Shown here: piece by piece, positions 1 through 9,592 of the stretch | Position numbering within the stretch: the first letter of the stretch is position 1 | How the letters are laid out: the number at the start of each line of letters is the position of its first letter | Translations under genes and position numbers: made by a program | Source of the DNA: an uncultured Arenicella sp. | Lineage (GTDB): Bacteria; Pseudomonadota; Gammaproteobacteria; Arenicellales; Arenicellaceae | Reading direction: 5' to 3' | DNA: 64,000 nucleotides | Assembly (NCBI GenBank): GCA_938048185.1 | Contig: CALIVT010000005.1 | Span: 1-64,000 of the forward strand | Notes under the pieces: model-generated | Seen by the model: the letters and a program-made list of their open reading frames with translations, nothing else | Told to the model about the DNA's origin: nothing | The model's database searches: none

Positions 1-795
1 GCAGACCCGTATAACGCGCCGTTATCGGCTGTCTCGGCAAACTTTAATACGGCAAAATTGACGAAGCACAACGGTGCCATAACAAGCGCCGAACCTCAAA
101 CGCCGCTGACCAAAACTGCCACCAAACTGGCAAGGTCTTTGACGCAGAAAACCGAGCGCGTGAATTTGATTAATGGCGATAACGCACAGCAGAATTTTGC
201 TGAATTATTAGCGATTAAGCTTGATCTTAAGTCAGTCGATATTCAAATTAATCAGCGTGTTCCTGATCGCGCGAAGGCTTTTTATCAGCATGTAAATTCT
301 CACACCGTGGCCGATGTGCTGCGCGGAACTTTAGAGTTCTCTAATAATTTTATGGCGAATCAGGTGTTTTTAAAATTAGCCGAAGTAGATGATTTATCGG
401 CAAAAACGCTTGCTGCATCGCTCGATTTTAAGGCGGCCAGCCGCGTAGCGATGTCCGAGTTGTCACGCCAATTCAACTGGACCGGGCATAGCATTGTCGA
501 AGGCTCTGGCTTGTCGCGTGACAATAAGCTGAGTGCCCGGCAAATAGATGACCTATTGTTTGCACTCGCGAATCACAAAACCCTTTTTAAGAATATAGGA
601 AATAAATTTAAGTCCCAGGTCTACGCTAAGACCGGCACGCTCAACGGCGTGCGCAGTTACGCTGGATTCATTCAAATAGCCAATCGGAACTATCGCTTCG
701 TATTTAATTTTAATCGGCCGGTTGCCTATCGATATCGAGAGCAAATGCTTGACCGGCTATTGCAAGACTTGCATGCTGCACCCGTTAAAGATTAA
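1..795 (+). CDS. dacB: D-alanyl-D-alanine carboxypeptidase/endopeptidase (PBP4/DacB-like), 5' truncated by window edge
   Basis: The frame is open from base 1 (ADPYNAPLSAVSANFN, typical PBP4 motif) through the listed ORF. SGLSRDNKLSARQ and KTGTLNGVRSYAG motifs match the SxN/KTG region of PBP4. Confidence 0.85.
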   Translation, partial: ADPYNAPLSAVSANFNTAKLTKHNGAITSAEPQTPLTKTATKLARSLTQKTERVNLINGDNAQQNFAELLAIKLDLKSVDIQINQRVPDRAKAFYQHVNSHTVADVLRGTLEFSNNFMANQVFLKLAEVDDLSAKTLAASLDFKAASRVAMSELSRQFNWTGHSIVEGSGLSRDNKLSARQIDDLLFALANHKTLFKNIGNKFKSQVYAKTGTLNGVRSYAGFIQIANRNYRFVFNFNRPVAYRYREQMLDRLLQDLHAAPVKD

Positions 796-811
796 CGGCG
801 AGAATGATTGA

Positions 812-2602
812 ATGAGAGGCTCAGGAAATGCCACCGAATTAGATAGAGTGGATTGGTCTAGTCTCAAGCAACTGTTGCCGTACTTAAGCGAGTTCAAGGG
901 GCGTATCGTTTTGGCGGTTCTGTGCCTAGTTGGTGCCAAGGTGGCAAGTGTGGGCTTGCCTTTCATATTAAAGCGCGTGGTAGACCAGCTCAACAGCGCC
1001 GAAGCCAACGGTAGCCCCGAGGCGATGGTCGTGCTTGTGCCGCTGGCCTTGCTCGTCGCCTACGGTATGGTGCGCTTTGCCAATGTGCTTTTTGGTGAAC
1101 TGCGCGATACTATTTTCGGGCGCGTGACCGAGCGCGCTATGCGTCGCGTGGGCCACCGTGTATTTGAGCACCTGCATTCGCTTGACCTGGCGTATCATTT
1201 AAACCGCCGCACCGGCGGGGTCTCGCGTGATATTGAGCGCGGGGTTAGCGGCATCAGCTTTCTGATGCGTTTTATGGTATTCAATATCGTGCCAACCTTT
1301 ATCGAGATTGGCATGATTATGATTCTATTGTTCTGGAATTATTCAGCTTGGTACGCGCTGATTGTATTTGTTTCGGTGGTCGCTTACGTCGGCTTTTCGG
1401 TAATCGCTACCGAATGGAGAACCGAAACGATTCGACAAATGAACTCGGCTGAGAGCAAGTCTAGCACTCGCTCGGTCGATAGTTTGTTGAACTTTGAGAC
1501 GGTTAAGTATTTCAATAACGAGGCCTATGAAGCGGTGCGCTATGATGAAAATTTAGCCGATTGGGAGTTGGCTAGGCGCAAGAATCGGCTTACCTTATTT
1601 GGTCTTAATGGTGGGCAGTCACTAATTATTGCAACGGCTGCAACAGCCTCAATGGTGTTGGCCGCCTACGACGTTGCCGCGCAGCGCATGACCATTGGCG
1701 ACTTTGTGTTGATCAATGCTTTGATGATGCAGATATTTGTGCCGCTTAACTTTCTTGGGTTTGTGTATCGCGAAATGAAAGGTTCGATGGCTAATATTGA
1801 TGCGATGTTCGCCTTGCTGAAAGTTGATTCCTCGGTCAAAGATCAGCACGATGCACAGGCACTAGTAATTGGTGATGCCGCGATTGAATTTGAAAATGTC
1901 GACTTTTCGTACCAACCCGAACGACCAATATTGCGAGGCGTGAGTTTCACCGTAGCGCCGAAGCAAAAGGTGGCAATCGTCGGCAGCAGCGGGTCTGGCA
2001 AGTCCACTATTATGAAACTCTTGTTTCGTTTCTATGATGTGACCGCTGGCGCTATTCGAATTGACGGCCAAGATATTTCAAACGTTAGTCAGCAAAGTCT
2101 TCGACAAGCAATTAGCGTGGTGCCGCAAGACACGGTTTTATTTAATGCCACTATCATAGAGAATATTCGCTACGGTAATGTCGATGCGAGTGACGATGAT
2201 GTTTGGCAAGCCGTGCGTATGGCGTACCTAGACGACTTTATTGCGCAACTGCCAGACGGTGAGCATACGCAGGTTGGTGAGCGGGGGCTCAAACTTTCTG
2301 GCGGCGAGAAACAACGCGTCGCGATCGCTCGCGCTATCCTAAAGCGGCCTCGAATTATGGTGTTTGACGAAGCGACTTCGTCGCTTGATAGTCGCGCCGA
2401 ACAACGTATCTTACAGGCGATGGAGCGGGTGCGCGGCGCGTATACTAGCGTTGTGATTGCTCATCGTTTATCAACGATAGTCGATTCCGATTTGATTCTG
2501 GTACTCGATCAGGGCGCGGTTTCAGAGCAAGGCACACACGCACAATTATTGGCGCATAACGGCTTGTACGCGGCTGCGTGGAAGCTGCAAAATTCTGAAT
2601 AG
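812..2602 (+). CDS. ABC transporter, fused permease/ATPase, Atm1/ABCB7 heavy-metal exporter type
   Basis: N-terminal TM region; Walker A GSSGSGKST; signature LSGGEKQRVAIARAIL; Walker B IMVFDEATSSLD; ETVKYFNNEAYE typical of the Atm1 family. Confidence 0.9.
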   Translation: MRGSGNATELDRVDWSSLKQLLPYLSEFKGRIVLAVLCLVGAKVASVGLPFILKRVVDQLNSAEANGSPEAMVVLVPLALLVAYGMVRFANVLFGELRDTIFGRVTERAMRRVGHRVFEHLHSLDLAYHLNRRTGGVSRDIERGVSGISFLMRFMVFNIVPTFIEIGMIMILLFWNYSAWYALIVFVSVVAYVGFSVIATEWRTETIRQMNSAESKSSTRSVDSLLNFETVKYFNNEAYEAVRYDENLADWELARRKNRLTLFGLNGGQSLIIATAATASMVLAAYDVAAQRMTIGDFVLINALMMQIFVPLNFLGFVYREMKGSMANIDAMFALLKVDSSVKDQHDAQALVIGDAAIEFENVDFSYQPERPILRGVSFTVAPKQKVAIVGSSGSGKSTIMKLLFRFYDVTAGAIRIDGQDISNVSQQSLRQAISVVPQDTVLFNATIIENIRYGNVDASDDDVWQAVRMAYLDDFIAQLPDGEHTQVGERGLKLSGGEKQRVAIARAILKRPRIMVFDEATSSLDSRAEQRILQAMERVRGAYTSVVIAHRLSTIVDSDLILVLDQGAVSEQGTHAQLLAHNGLYAAAWKLQNSE

Positions 2603-2632
2603 AATTGCCCGCTCTGGTATCCTAGGCACATC

Positions 2633-3742
2633 ATGATTAAGCCGACTAAGCTAATGTATTCATTTGTTCGACCCGCGTTATTTTCGCTTGACCCAGAGCG
2701 TGCTCATGATTTAACAATGAGCAGTTTGAGAAAAGCGTCGAAAGTGCCATTTCTAACCGCTCAGATTAGCCGCATGTACGGCAATTGCGTTCCAGACTTA
2801 CCGGTTCGTTGCATGGGCATAGATTTCAAACACCCAGTTGGTTTGGCTGCCGGCTTAGACAAAGACGCACGGGCCTTACCGGCTTTTTCAGCATTGGGCT
2901 TTAGCGGTGTTGAGATGGGCACGGTTACGCCGAAACCGCAGCCGGGCAACGATAAACCTCGAATGTTTCGGCTCGTTGAAGATCAAGCGTTAATCAACCG
3001 TATGGGCTTTAACAGTAGCGGTGTTGATGCTTTCTTAGCCAATATAACGAAGACTGAAAAGACTGCGGTCGCGGGCATAAATATTGGTAAAAATGCGGTG
3101 ACTCCGATTGAGGACGCGCACTTTGACTATGTGTCTGCGATGCAGCGCGTTTATTCACAAGCTGATTACATTGCCGTCAACATTTCTTCACCGAATACCA
3201 AGTCTTTGCGAGAGCTGCAGAGCGAAGCCTCTCTCGACGAGCTGCTGATGAAGCTTAAGACGGCGCAGAAAAAGTGCGAGAAAGTGCATAAGCGTTATGT
3301 GCCAATCGCGCTAAAGGTCGCGCCTGATTTAGGCAGTCACGAAATTGAGGTTATCTCTGAATTGGTGCTATCTCATCAGTTCGATGCCGTGATCGCAAGC
3401 AACACCACTGTTACGCGCCCCGATTCGCTCAAAAGTAAGCATGCCCAAGAGGGTGGTGGCTTAAGCGGCGAACCGGTTAAGGAGTTGGCCACCGAGTGTA
3501 TTCGCCAGTTTTATAAAGCGTTGAATGGCAGGGCGCAGATTATTGGTGTCGGCGGGATCAATAATGCCGACGACGCGTGGGATAAAATGCTAGCGGGTGC
3601 CGACTATGTTCAAATTTACAGTCAATTTATTTATAACGGTCCTGGCATGATCGGCGATATTGTCAAAGGGCTTAAAGCCAAGGTGCATGCGCAAGGGTTT
3701 AAAGACCTGCCAACCGCGTTGGAAGCGTTGCGCAAAAAATAG
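2633..3742 (+). CDS. pyrD: dihydroorotate dehydrogenase (quinone), class 2
   Basis: FKHPVGLAAGLDKDA, GFSGVEMGTVTPKPQPGNDKPRMFRL, INRMGFNS, NISSPNT and IGVGGINNADDAWDKMLAGADYVQIYSQFIYNGP motifs. Confidence 0.95.
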   Translation: MIKPTKLMYSFVRPALFSLDPERAHDLTMSSLRKASKVPFLTAQISRMYGNCVPDLPVRCMGIDFKHPVGLAAGLDKDARALPAFSALGFSGVEMGTVTPKPQPGNDKPRMFRLVEDQALINRMGFNSSGVDAFLANITKTEKTAVAGINIGKNAVTPIEDAHFDYVSAMQRVYSQADYIAVNISSPNTKSLRELQSEASLDELLMKLKTAQKKCEKVHKRYVPIALKVAPDLGSHEIEVISELVLSHQFDAVIASNTTVTRPDSLKSKHAQEGGGLSGEPVKELATECIRQFYKALNGRAQIIGVGGINNADDAWDKMLAGADYVQIYSQFIYNGPGMIGDIVKGLKAKVHAQGFKDLPTALEALRKK

Positions 3743-3787
3743 ATTCAAAGCTGCTTTGCACTGGCGCGGATATTAAGTAGACTTCGC

Positions 3788-4131
3788 CCGAGTCAACTGG
3801 ACAGTCGCCGCTTCGCAAGAAGGGGAGGAAAGTCCGGGCTCCATAGAGCAGAGTGCCAGATAACGTCTGGGCGGCGTAAGCCGACGGCCAGTGCAGCAGA
3901 AAGATACCGCTCGAACGCTTAGCGTGAGAGTAAGGGTGAAATGGTGCGGTAAGAGCGCACCGCGCAAGTGGTAACACAAGCGGCAAGGTAAACCCCACTC
4001 GGAGCAAGATCAAATAGGTGTTCGTATGGCGTGGCTCGCGTTGAACACGGGTAGATTGCTTGAGGTGTGCAGCGATGTACGCCCTAGATGAATGACTGTC
4101 CAAGACAGAACCCGGCTTATAGGTTGGCTCG
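3788..4131 (+). ncRNA. rnpB: RNase P RNA component (bacterial class A)
   Basis: Conserved core: GACAGTCGCCGCTTC...GGGGAGGAAAGTCCGGGCTCCATAGAGCAGAGTGCCAGATAACGTCTGGGCGG...ACAGAACCCGGCTTATAGG. P1 pairing GAGTCAACT/GGTTGGCTC, followed by a T-tract. Ends are approximate. Confidence 0.95.
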
Positions 4132-4513
4132 CTTTTTTTAACGTGTTTGGTCTGGTTTCGTAAGCGTGTTTGCGAGACCTGGGTCGCCGCGTTGGTTTGT
4201 TTGTTCGATGGTAGGGTGAGCGGGCGCGGAGTAAAAGGCACTGTTTTTATTAACAGTTTATGTTAATGTGCTGCTGAGATTATTAAATGCCCGCTACTCG
4301 TTGTATTACATAACCCTAATGCGGTAGAAAACACCGTGATTGGTTTTATAGTAGCCTTTATTAACTGCCTATTAAATAATCTGTTGCGCTTTAAAGTTAA
4401 AGTAATACTTTAAGATGCCGCCTTAAGTCACATGGAAAAGTGCGCTAACTTACTGAAAGAAAAAGGTTTTCTTGTCAATTAATCCTTGACTACATTCGGC
4501 CTGTCGTAGATAG

Positions 4514-4537
4514 TGGCGAAATGTGGGCAGTTGTGGG
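4514..4537 (+). promoter_or_regulatory. MraZ-box-like repeats upstream of mraZ
   Basis: TGGC(4514), TGGG(4524), TGGG(4534) at exact 10-bp period, matching the known TGGGN-N5 repeat architecture of mraZ promoters. Confidence 0.7.
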
Positions 4538-4593
4538 AATTTTAGGTAATTTTTTACCGAATTCAGCGAATTGCCAAGCGAACAATAATAAAT

Positions 4594-5076
4594 GTGGGCC
4601 TAGATGGGGCTAAAACAGTTGTGGCGAGAGGTAGTAACCATATAAGTCTTGATGCTAAAGGCCGGATGTCTATTCCGACCAAGCTTCGTGACGCCCTCAA
4701 GGGGGAGTCGGACGGACAGCTGGTGGTAACTATTAGCCCAAGTGATCGGTGCTTATTATTGTATCGGATGGAGGACTGGTCCGCGGTTGAAGAAAAGCTC
4801 ACGTCATTGCCAACTCTGAACGCTCAAGTGCGTCAACTGAAGCGCATGTTGATCGGTCATGCGGACGATTGCGCTATGGATGGTAGTGGTCGCATTTTGG
4901 TGCCGACACCGCTACGAGAATTCGCGGGCATTGACCGCAAAGCTGTCTTGGTAGGGCAGGGTGATAAGTATGAAATTTGGGATGAGGCGCAATGGGTTGC
5001 GCAACGTGAATCCCTACTGGCCATCGAACTCGATGAATCGGCACTGCCGGTCGAGCTCGAATCCTTGTCCTTTTAG
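4594..5076 (+). CDS. mraZ: division/cell wall cluster transcriptional repressor MraZ (GTG start; 4621 GTG also possible)
   Basis: SLDAKGRMSIPTKLRDAL and DGSGRILVPTPLREFAGIDRKAVLVGQGDKYEIWDEAQW; first gene of the dcw cluster. Confidence 0.93.
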   Translation: MGLDGAKTVVARGSNHISLDAKGRMSIPTKLRDALKGESDGQLVVTISPSDRCLLLYRMEDWSAVEEKLTSLPTLNAQVRQLKRMLIGHADDCAMDGSGRILVPTPLREFAGIDRKAVLVGQGDKYEIWDEAQWVAQRESLLAIELDESALPVELESLSF

Positions 5077-5085
5077 AGGTCTGCC

Positions 5086-6054
5086 ATGACTACCTCTGAA
5101 GCTCACATTCCTGTCCTATTTCGAGAGGCAGTCGACGCGTTGAATATTCACGCGGGCGGCGCCTACGTTGACGCAACGCTAGGGCGTGCTGGGCATGCTC
5201 AAGAAATTGCTAAGCACATTGGCACTAACGGTAAGCTGGTCGCGTTTGATCGTGATCCGCGTGCCGTTGAGCTAGGTGAGAAAATGTTTGCCAACGATCA
5301 ACGAGTGCACATTATTCACAGCGAATTTAGCCGTATGGCTGAATTGCTGTGCGCAATGACAGACCTGGAAAAAGTTGATGGCGTGTTGATGGACTTAGGC
5401 GTCTCATCGCCGCAACTGGATCAGGCCGAGCGCGGCTTTAGCTTTATGCGTGACGGTGAGTTAGATATGCGCATGGACACCAGCAAGGGAGAGTCGGCCG
5501 CGCAATGGCTGGCGCGTGTCGATGAGCGTGATTTGATGATGGTTCTGTTCGATTTGGGCGAGGAAAAATTCGCTCGCCGTATCGCGCGCGCGATTGTTTT
5601 GACCCGTCAAGACACTAAGATCGAAAGCACCTTGCAGTTGGCTGCGATTATCGCTGACGCAACCCCGAAAAAAGATAAACACAAGCATCCTGCGACCCGT
5701 ACTTTTCAGGCGATTCGGTTGCACGTGAATCAAGAGTTGAGTCAGGTTAGCGCGGCCTTGCCGCAAGCGGTTGAGCTTTTGAACGAAGGCGGCCGTTTGG
5801 CGGTGATTAGTTTCCATTCGCTAGAGGACCGCATTGTTAAACGGTTTATTCGTGAGCTATCCACGCCGACACTGCCACCGAAGAATATCCCTGTTAGCGA
5901 AGACGCGTATCTAACGCCCCTTAAGGCATTGAGTCGCGCGATAAAGCCGAGTCGACAAGAAATTCAAGATAACCCTCGTTCACGCAGTTCTGTGCTCAGA
6001 ATTGCAGAACGCACTGCTGTGCCGTATCAAGCGGGAGGCCAGTGTGCGCGATAG
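5086..6054 (+). CDS. rsmH: 16S rRNA (cytosine(1402)-N(4))-methyltransferase RsmH
   Basis: HIPVLFREAVDAL, YVDATLGRAGHA, LMDLGVSSPQLDQAERGFSFMRDGELDMRMD, ISFHSLEDRIVKRF. Confidence 0.96.
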   Translation: MTTSEAHIPVLFREAVDALNIHAGGAYVDATLGRAGHAQEIAKHIGTNGKLVAFDRDPRAVELGEKMFANDQRVHIIHSEFSRMAELLCAMTDLEKVDGVLMDLGVSSPQLDQAERGFSFMRDGELDMRMDTSKGESAAQWLARVDERDLMMVLFDLGEEKFARRIARAIVLTRQDTKIESTLQLAAIIADATPKKDKHKHPATRTFQAIRLHVNQELSQVSAALPQAVELLNEGGRLAVISFHSLEDRIVKRFIRELSTPTLPPKNIPVSEDAYLTPLKALSRAIKPSRQEIQDNPRSRSSVLRIAERTAVPYQAGGQCAR

Positions 6055-6349
6055 CGTTATGTGGTTTTTAATCAGCAGCGTAGTTGTGACGGCCTTGTTT
6101 GTGGTTAATGTTCGCCATCAGCATCGTTTGGCGTACTTAGCCTTTCAAACCGCAGAGAATGAGCGTGATGCCTTGAATGATGAATGGGGTCAGTTGCTGG
6201 TTGAATCTAATCTTTGGGCGTCCGCGCAACGCGTTGAAAAAGAGGCGGGCGAAGCCTTGTCAATGCGTTTGCCTAAAAAGGGCGAAGTCGAATACGTGGG
6301 CGACGTTGAACCACAAGAGTTAGTGGGGGCAAATGATGAGCCGCGCTAA
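6044..6349 (+). CDS. ftsL: cell division protein FtsL (GTG start, overlapping rsmH)
   Basis: Small protein with one N-terminal TM and a coiled coil, between rsmH and ftsI. GGGAGG RBS upstream of GTG 6044. Confidence 0.85.
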   Translation: MRDSVMWFLISSVVVTALFVVNVRHQHRLAYLAFQTAENERDALNDEWGQLLVESNLWASAQRVEKEAGEALSMRLPKKGEVEYVGDVEPQELVGANDEPR

Positions 6350-8150
6350 GTCATTGCCCGTGAAAACCTCGCGTAAGGTGGCTAACCCGCGAGCAAGCGC
6401 AAAGGATGTCATTATTCCGGTTTCGACGTGGCGCTATAAAGTGATTGGCCTTATGTTTGGCGGAATCTTTCTGGGGTTAACTGCACGCGCTGTGCATTTG
6501 CAGATTATTGATAACGATTATTTGCAATCACAAGGCGACGCGCGATATTTGCGCGTGCAAAAAGAGCCTCCAACACGCGGAATGATTGTTGATCGAAATG
6601 ATCAGCCATTGGCAATTAGCACGCCGGTGGAATCTATTTGGATGCACCCAGCGACGATTTTAGGCCAAGAAAAAGAATTTTCGTATAAGCAATTGACAGC
6701 ATTGCTTGGAACAACGCGCGATAAGTTAATTGCAAAAGCAGAGTCTAAAAAAGCACGCGAGTTCGTTTATTTGAAACGCCATTTATCCCCACACGTTGCA
6801 AAAAAAATATTGGCGTTAAATGTGCCGGGCATTAACTCGGTCAGAGAGTATAAGCGTTATTACCCTACTGGCCCGGTTATGGGGCATGTTTTGGGCTTCA
6901 CTAATATTGATAACGAAGGTCAAGAAGGGCTTGAGCTAGCCTATGATGAAGCCTTGAAAGGGCAAGCTGGTCGCACCCAAGTATTGCGCGACAAAGTTGG
7001 CCATGTGGTTGAATACGTTGAACAATTGGCTCGTGTTCGCCACGGCGAAGGAATTAAGTTAAGTCTTGATGCGCGCATTCAGTATTTGGCCTATCGTCAT
7101 TTACAGGCCGCGGTAAAGCGCCATAAGGCGACCTCAGCGTCGTTGGTTGCTTTGGACGCCAAGACCGGCGAAATCTTGTCGATGATAAGCATGCCTGACT
7201 TTAATCCGAACGATCGAGCTGACTTGAAAAGCGCGCATTTTCGCAATCGCTCAATCACCGATTCTTATGAGCCAGGGTCAACCGTGAAACCGATCACTGT
7301 CGCCATGGCTCTGGACGCGGGCGTGGTCGACCCAGACACAATTATCGACACCGAAAAAGGTTTTTACTACATTGGCCGCAGTCGGATCAACGATACCAAG
7401 CCACATGGCGAAATCTCCGTAGCGCAAGTGATTGCTAAGTCTAGTAATATTGGCTCGGCTAAAGTTGCGATGATGATGGAACCGCGCGACTTGTTTAATG
7501 CGTACCGCAAGCTTGGCTTTGGTCAGACCAATAAGTTGAGTATTCCGGGTGAGCAAAAAGGTATTTTGGCGAACCGAAAAAAATGGCGTCCAATTGAACA
7601 CGCAACCATGAGCTATGGTTACGGTTTGTCGGTTAATACACTTCAGCTCGCGCGTTCGTATCAAGCCTTGGCAAACGACGGAATATTATTGCCGGCCAGC
7701 TTGCACCCAGTTGAGAAAACGCCGAAAGGCGAGCGAATCTTCTCCAAAGAAACGACCGATCAAATAGCACGCATGCTCGAGTCTGCGGTGGCGGATAAAG
7801 GCACGGCCCCGAAAGCCAGAGTTGATCAATTCCGTGTGGGTGGTAAAACGGGTACTGCTCACCGTGTGGTCAATGGTCAGTATCAAGACGACAGCTATAT
7901 GTCGTTGTTCGCAGGCTTTGCGCCAATCAGTGACCCTGAGATTGTGTTGGTAGTGTCGGTCAACGACCCTAAAGGCGTTGACTACTACGGCGGTTTGGTT
8001 GCGGCACCGGTTTTTTCCGAGGTTATGGCTGGAGCCTTGCGTTTGCGAGGTGTTATTCCGGATGCATTAGAAGCACCGAAAGAAGATAAATTGAAGCTGA
8101 TGATCGCTCGACCGCTCGCGGCACTGGACGACGAGGTGACGACGCAATGA
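6333..8150 (+). CDS. ftsI: peptidoglycan transpeptidase FtsI (PBP3)
   Basis: YEPGSTVKPITV (SxxK), SSNIGSAK (SxN), GGKTGTAHRV (KTG); dcw position. Confidence 0.96.
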   Translation: MMSRAKSLPVKTSRKVANPRASAKDVIIPVSTWRYKVIGLMFGGIFLGLTARAVHLQIIDNDYLQSQGDARYLRVQKEPPTRGMIVDRNDQPLAISTPVESIWMHPATILGQEKEFSYKQLTALLGTTRDKLIAKAESKKAREFVYLKRHLSPHVAKKILALNVPGINSVREYKRYYPTGPVMGHVLGFTNIDNEGQEGLELAYDEALKGQAGRTQVLRDKVGHVVEYVEQLARVRHGEGIKLSLDARIQYLAYRHLQAAVKRHKATSASLVALDAKTGEILSMISMPDFNPNDRADLKSAHFRNRSITDSYEPGSTVKPITVAMALDAGVVDPDTIIDTEKGFYYIGRSRINDTKPHGEISVAQVIAKSSNIGSAKVAMMMEPRDLFNAYRKLGFGQTNKLSIPGEQKGILANRKKWRPIEHATMSYGYGLSVNTLQLARSYQALANDGILLPASLHPVEKTPKGERIFSKETTDQIARMLESAVADKGTAPKARVDQFRVGGKTGTAHRVVNGQYQDDSYMSLFAGFAPISDPEIVLVVSVNDPKGVDYYGGLVAAPVFSEVMAGALRLRGVIPDALEAPKEDKLKLMIARPLAALDDEVTTQ

Positions 8151-9592
8151 TGCCGCTCGCCAATCTTCTTGCGCTGCTAAATATTGCCAGCCAAAGCGAC
8201 TTGCAAATAAGCGATTTGACAATAGATAGTCGTAGCGTTGGTGCTGGCAGCCTGTTCTTCGCTTACCCCGGTTTACAAGCCGATGGCAGGGACTATATCG
8301 CGCAAGCACAAGCGGCCGGTGCGGCCGCTGTTCTTTACGATCCCGCGGCGTATGATCTGCCCAGCGAGATTACGATTCCCGCTTTTTCTGTGGCGAACTT
8401 ACAGCAACAGGTCGGGCGTCTAGCGCACAATTTTTTTGGACGAGCGTGCGATGAAATGCAGATATTTGGCGTTACCGGTACTAACGGTAAAACTACGTGT
8501 TGTTATTTGCTTACGCAGGCCTTAAGCAAGCTCGGTATGCAAGCTGCAATGATTGGCACAATCGGCGTGGGTACGCTGGATGATCTAAGCAAGGCGGAAC
8601 ACACAACGCCAGACCCAATCTCTTTGCATAAAGTCTTAGCGCAATTGAAGTCGCAGGGCATTACTCAAGTGTGTATGGAAGTTTCGTCACACGCACTCGA
8701 GCAAGGGCGCGTGAGTGGCGTCGAGTTTTTCTGCACGTTGTTCACTAATCTTAGTCATGATCACTTGGACTATCATGGCGACATGACTCGTTATGGCTTG
8801 GCTAAGCAGCGACTCTTTACTGATTTTCATAGTGAGCTGGTTGTGACTAATGCCGGTGACCCCCTCGGCGCATCATTGATTGACGTGGCCAATGCTGAGT
8901 TTATTGTGAGCTACGGTCAAAATGGCGACGTGTTTGCCGATGAGGTAGCGCTGGACTCGAATGGTATTAAGTTTGTGTTTGAAGGCAGTGGCGTAGAGTT
9001 CTCAGCCAGCACCCCGTTGATCGGTGCCGTGAATGTGCCGAATATCGAAATGCTGGTCGCGACCTTGTTAGCACTTAGTACCTCCATTGAAGACATTCAA
9101 GCAATTTTATCGACCCTAAAACCAGCGCCGGGTCGCATGGAGTTATATAAAACCGCACGCAGTGCCAGTATTGTCGTTGATTACGCGCACACGCCAGATG
9201 CCCTAGAAAAAGCGTTGTTGTCGGTGCGTGAACATTGTCATGGCGACCTTTGGTGTGTGTTTGGCTGTGGTGGTGACCGAGATCAAGCTAAGCGGCCAGT
9301 GATGGGTGCCGCGGCGGAGGCTCACGCCGATATTTTGATTGTAACCAACGATAACCCGCGCAGCGAAGCTCCAGCGTCTATTGCTAAGCAAATCGCGGTT
9401 GGTATTCAAGGCGAGCATCGCGTTATTTTAGATCGAGCTGAGGCCATCAATGCTGCGATTTCGCACGCGAAACCAGAAGACTGGGTGCTGGTTGCCGGAA
9501 AAGGTCACGAGGCTACTCAGCAAATAGGTCAGCATACTTTGCCTTTCTCAGATAGAGAGCACGTGGCTAAGTCGCTGGGAGTCGCGGCATGA
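8147..9592 (+). CDS. murE: UDP-N-acetylmuramoyl-L-alanyl-D-glutamate--2,6-diaminopimelate ligase
   Basis: GVTGTNGKTTCCYLL, EVSSHALEQGRV, NLSHDHLDYHGDM, DNPRSEAP (Dap-specificity motif). Confidence 0.95.
   Translation: MMPLANLLALLNIASQSDLQISDLTIDSRSVGAGSLFFAYPGLQADGRDYIAQAQAAGAAAVLYDPAAYDLPSEITIPAFSVANLQQQVGRLAHNFFGRACDEMQIFGVTGTNGKTTCCYLLTQALSKLGMQAAMIGTIGVGTLDDLSKAEHTTPDPISLHKVLAQLKSQGITQVCMEVSSHALEQGRVSGVEFFCTLFTNLSHDHLDYHGDMTRYGLAKQRLFTDFHSELVVTNAGDPLGASLIDVANAEFIVSYGQNGDVFADEVALDSNGIKFVFEGSGVEFSASTPLIGAVNVPNIEMLVATLLALSTSIEDIQAILSTLKPAPGRMELYKTARSASIVVDYAHTPDALEKALLSVREHCHGDLWCVFGCGGDRDQAKRPVMGAAAEAHADILIVTNDNPRSEAPASIAKQIAVGIQGEHRVILDRAEAINAAISHAKPEDWVLVAGKGHEATQQIGQHTLPFSDREHVAKSLGVAA

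Noticed and set aside
3699-4241. 180-aa minus-strand ORF (and 3773..3979 -)
   Set aside because: Antisense to RNase P RNA; well-known type of spurious ORF over rnpB, with no protein-family features.
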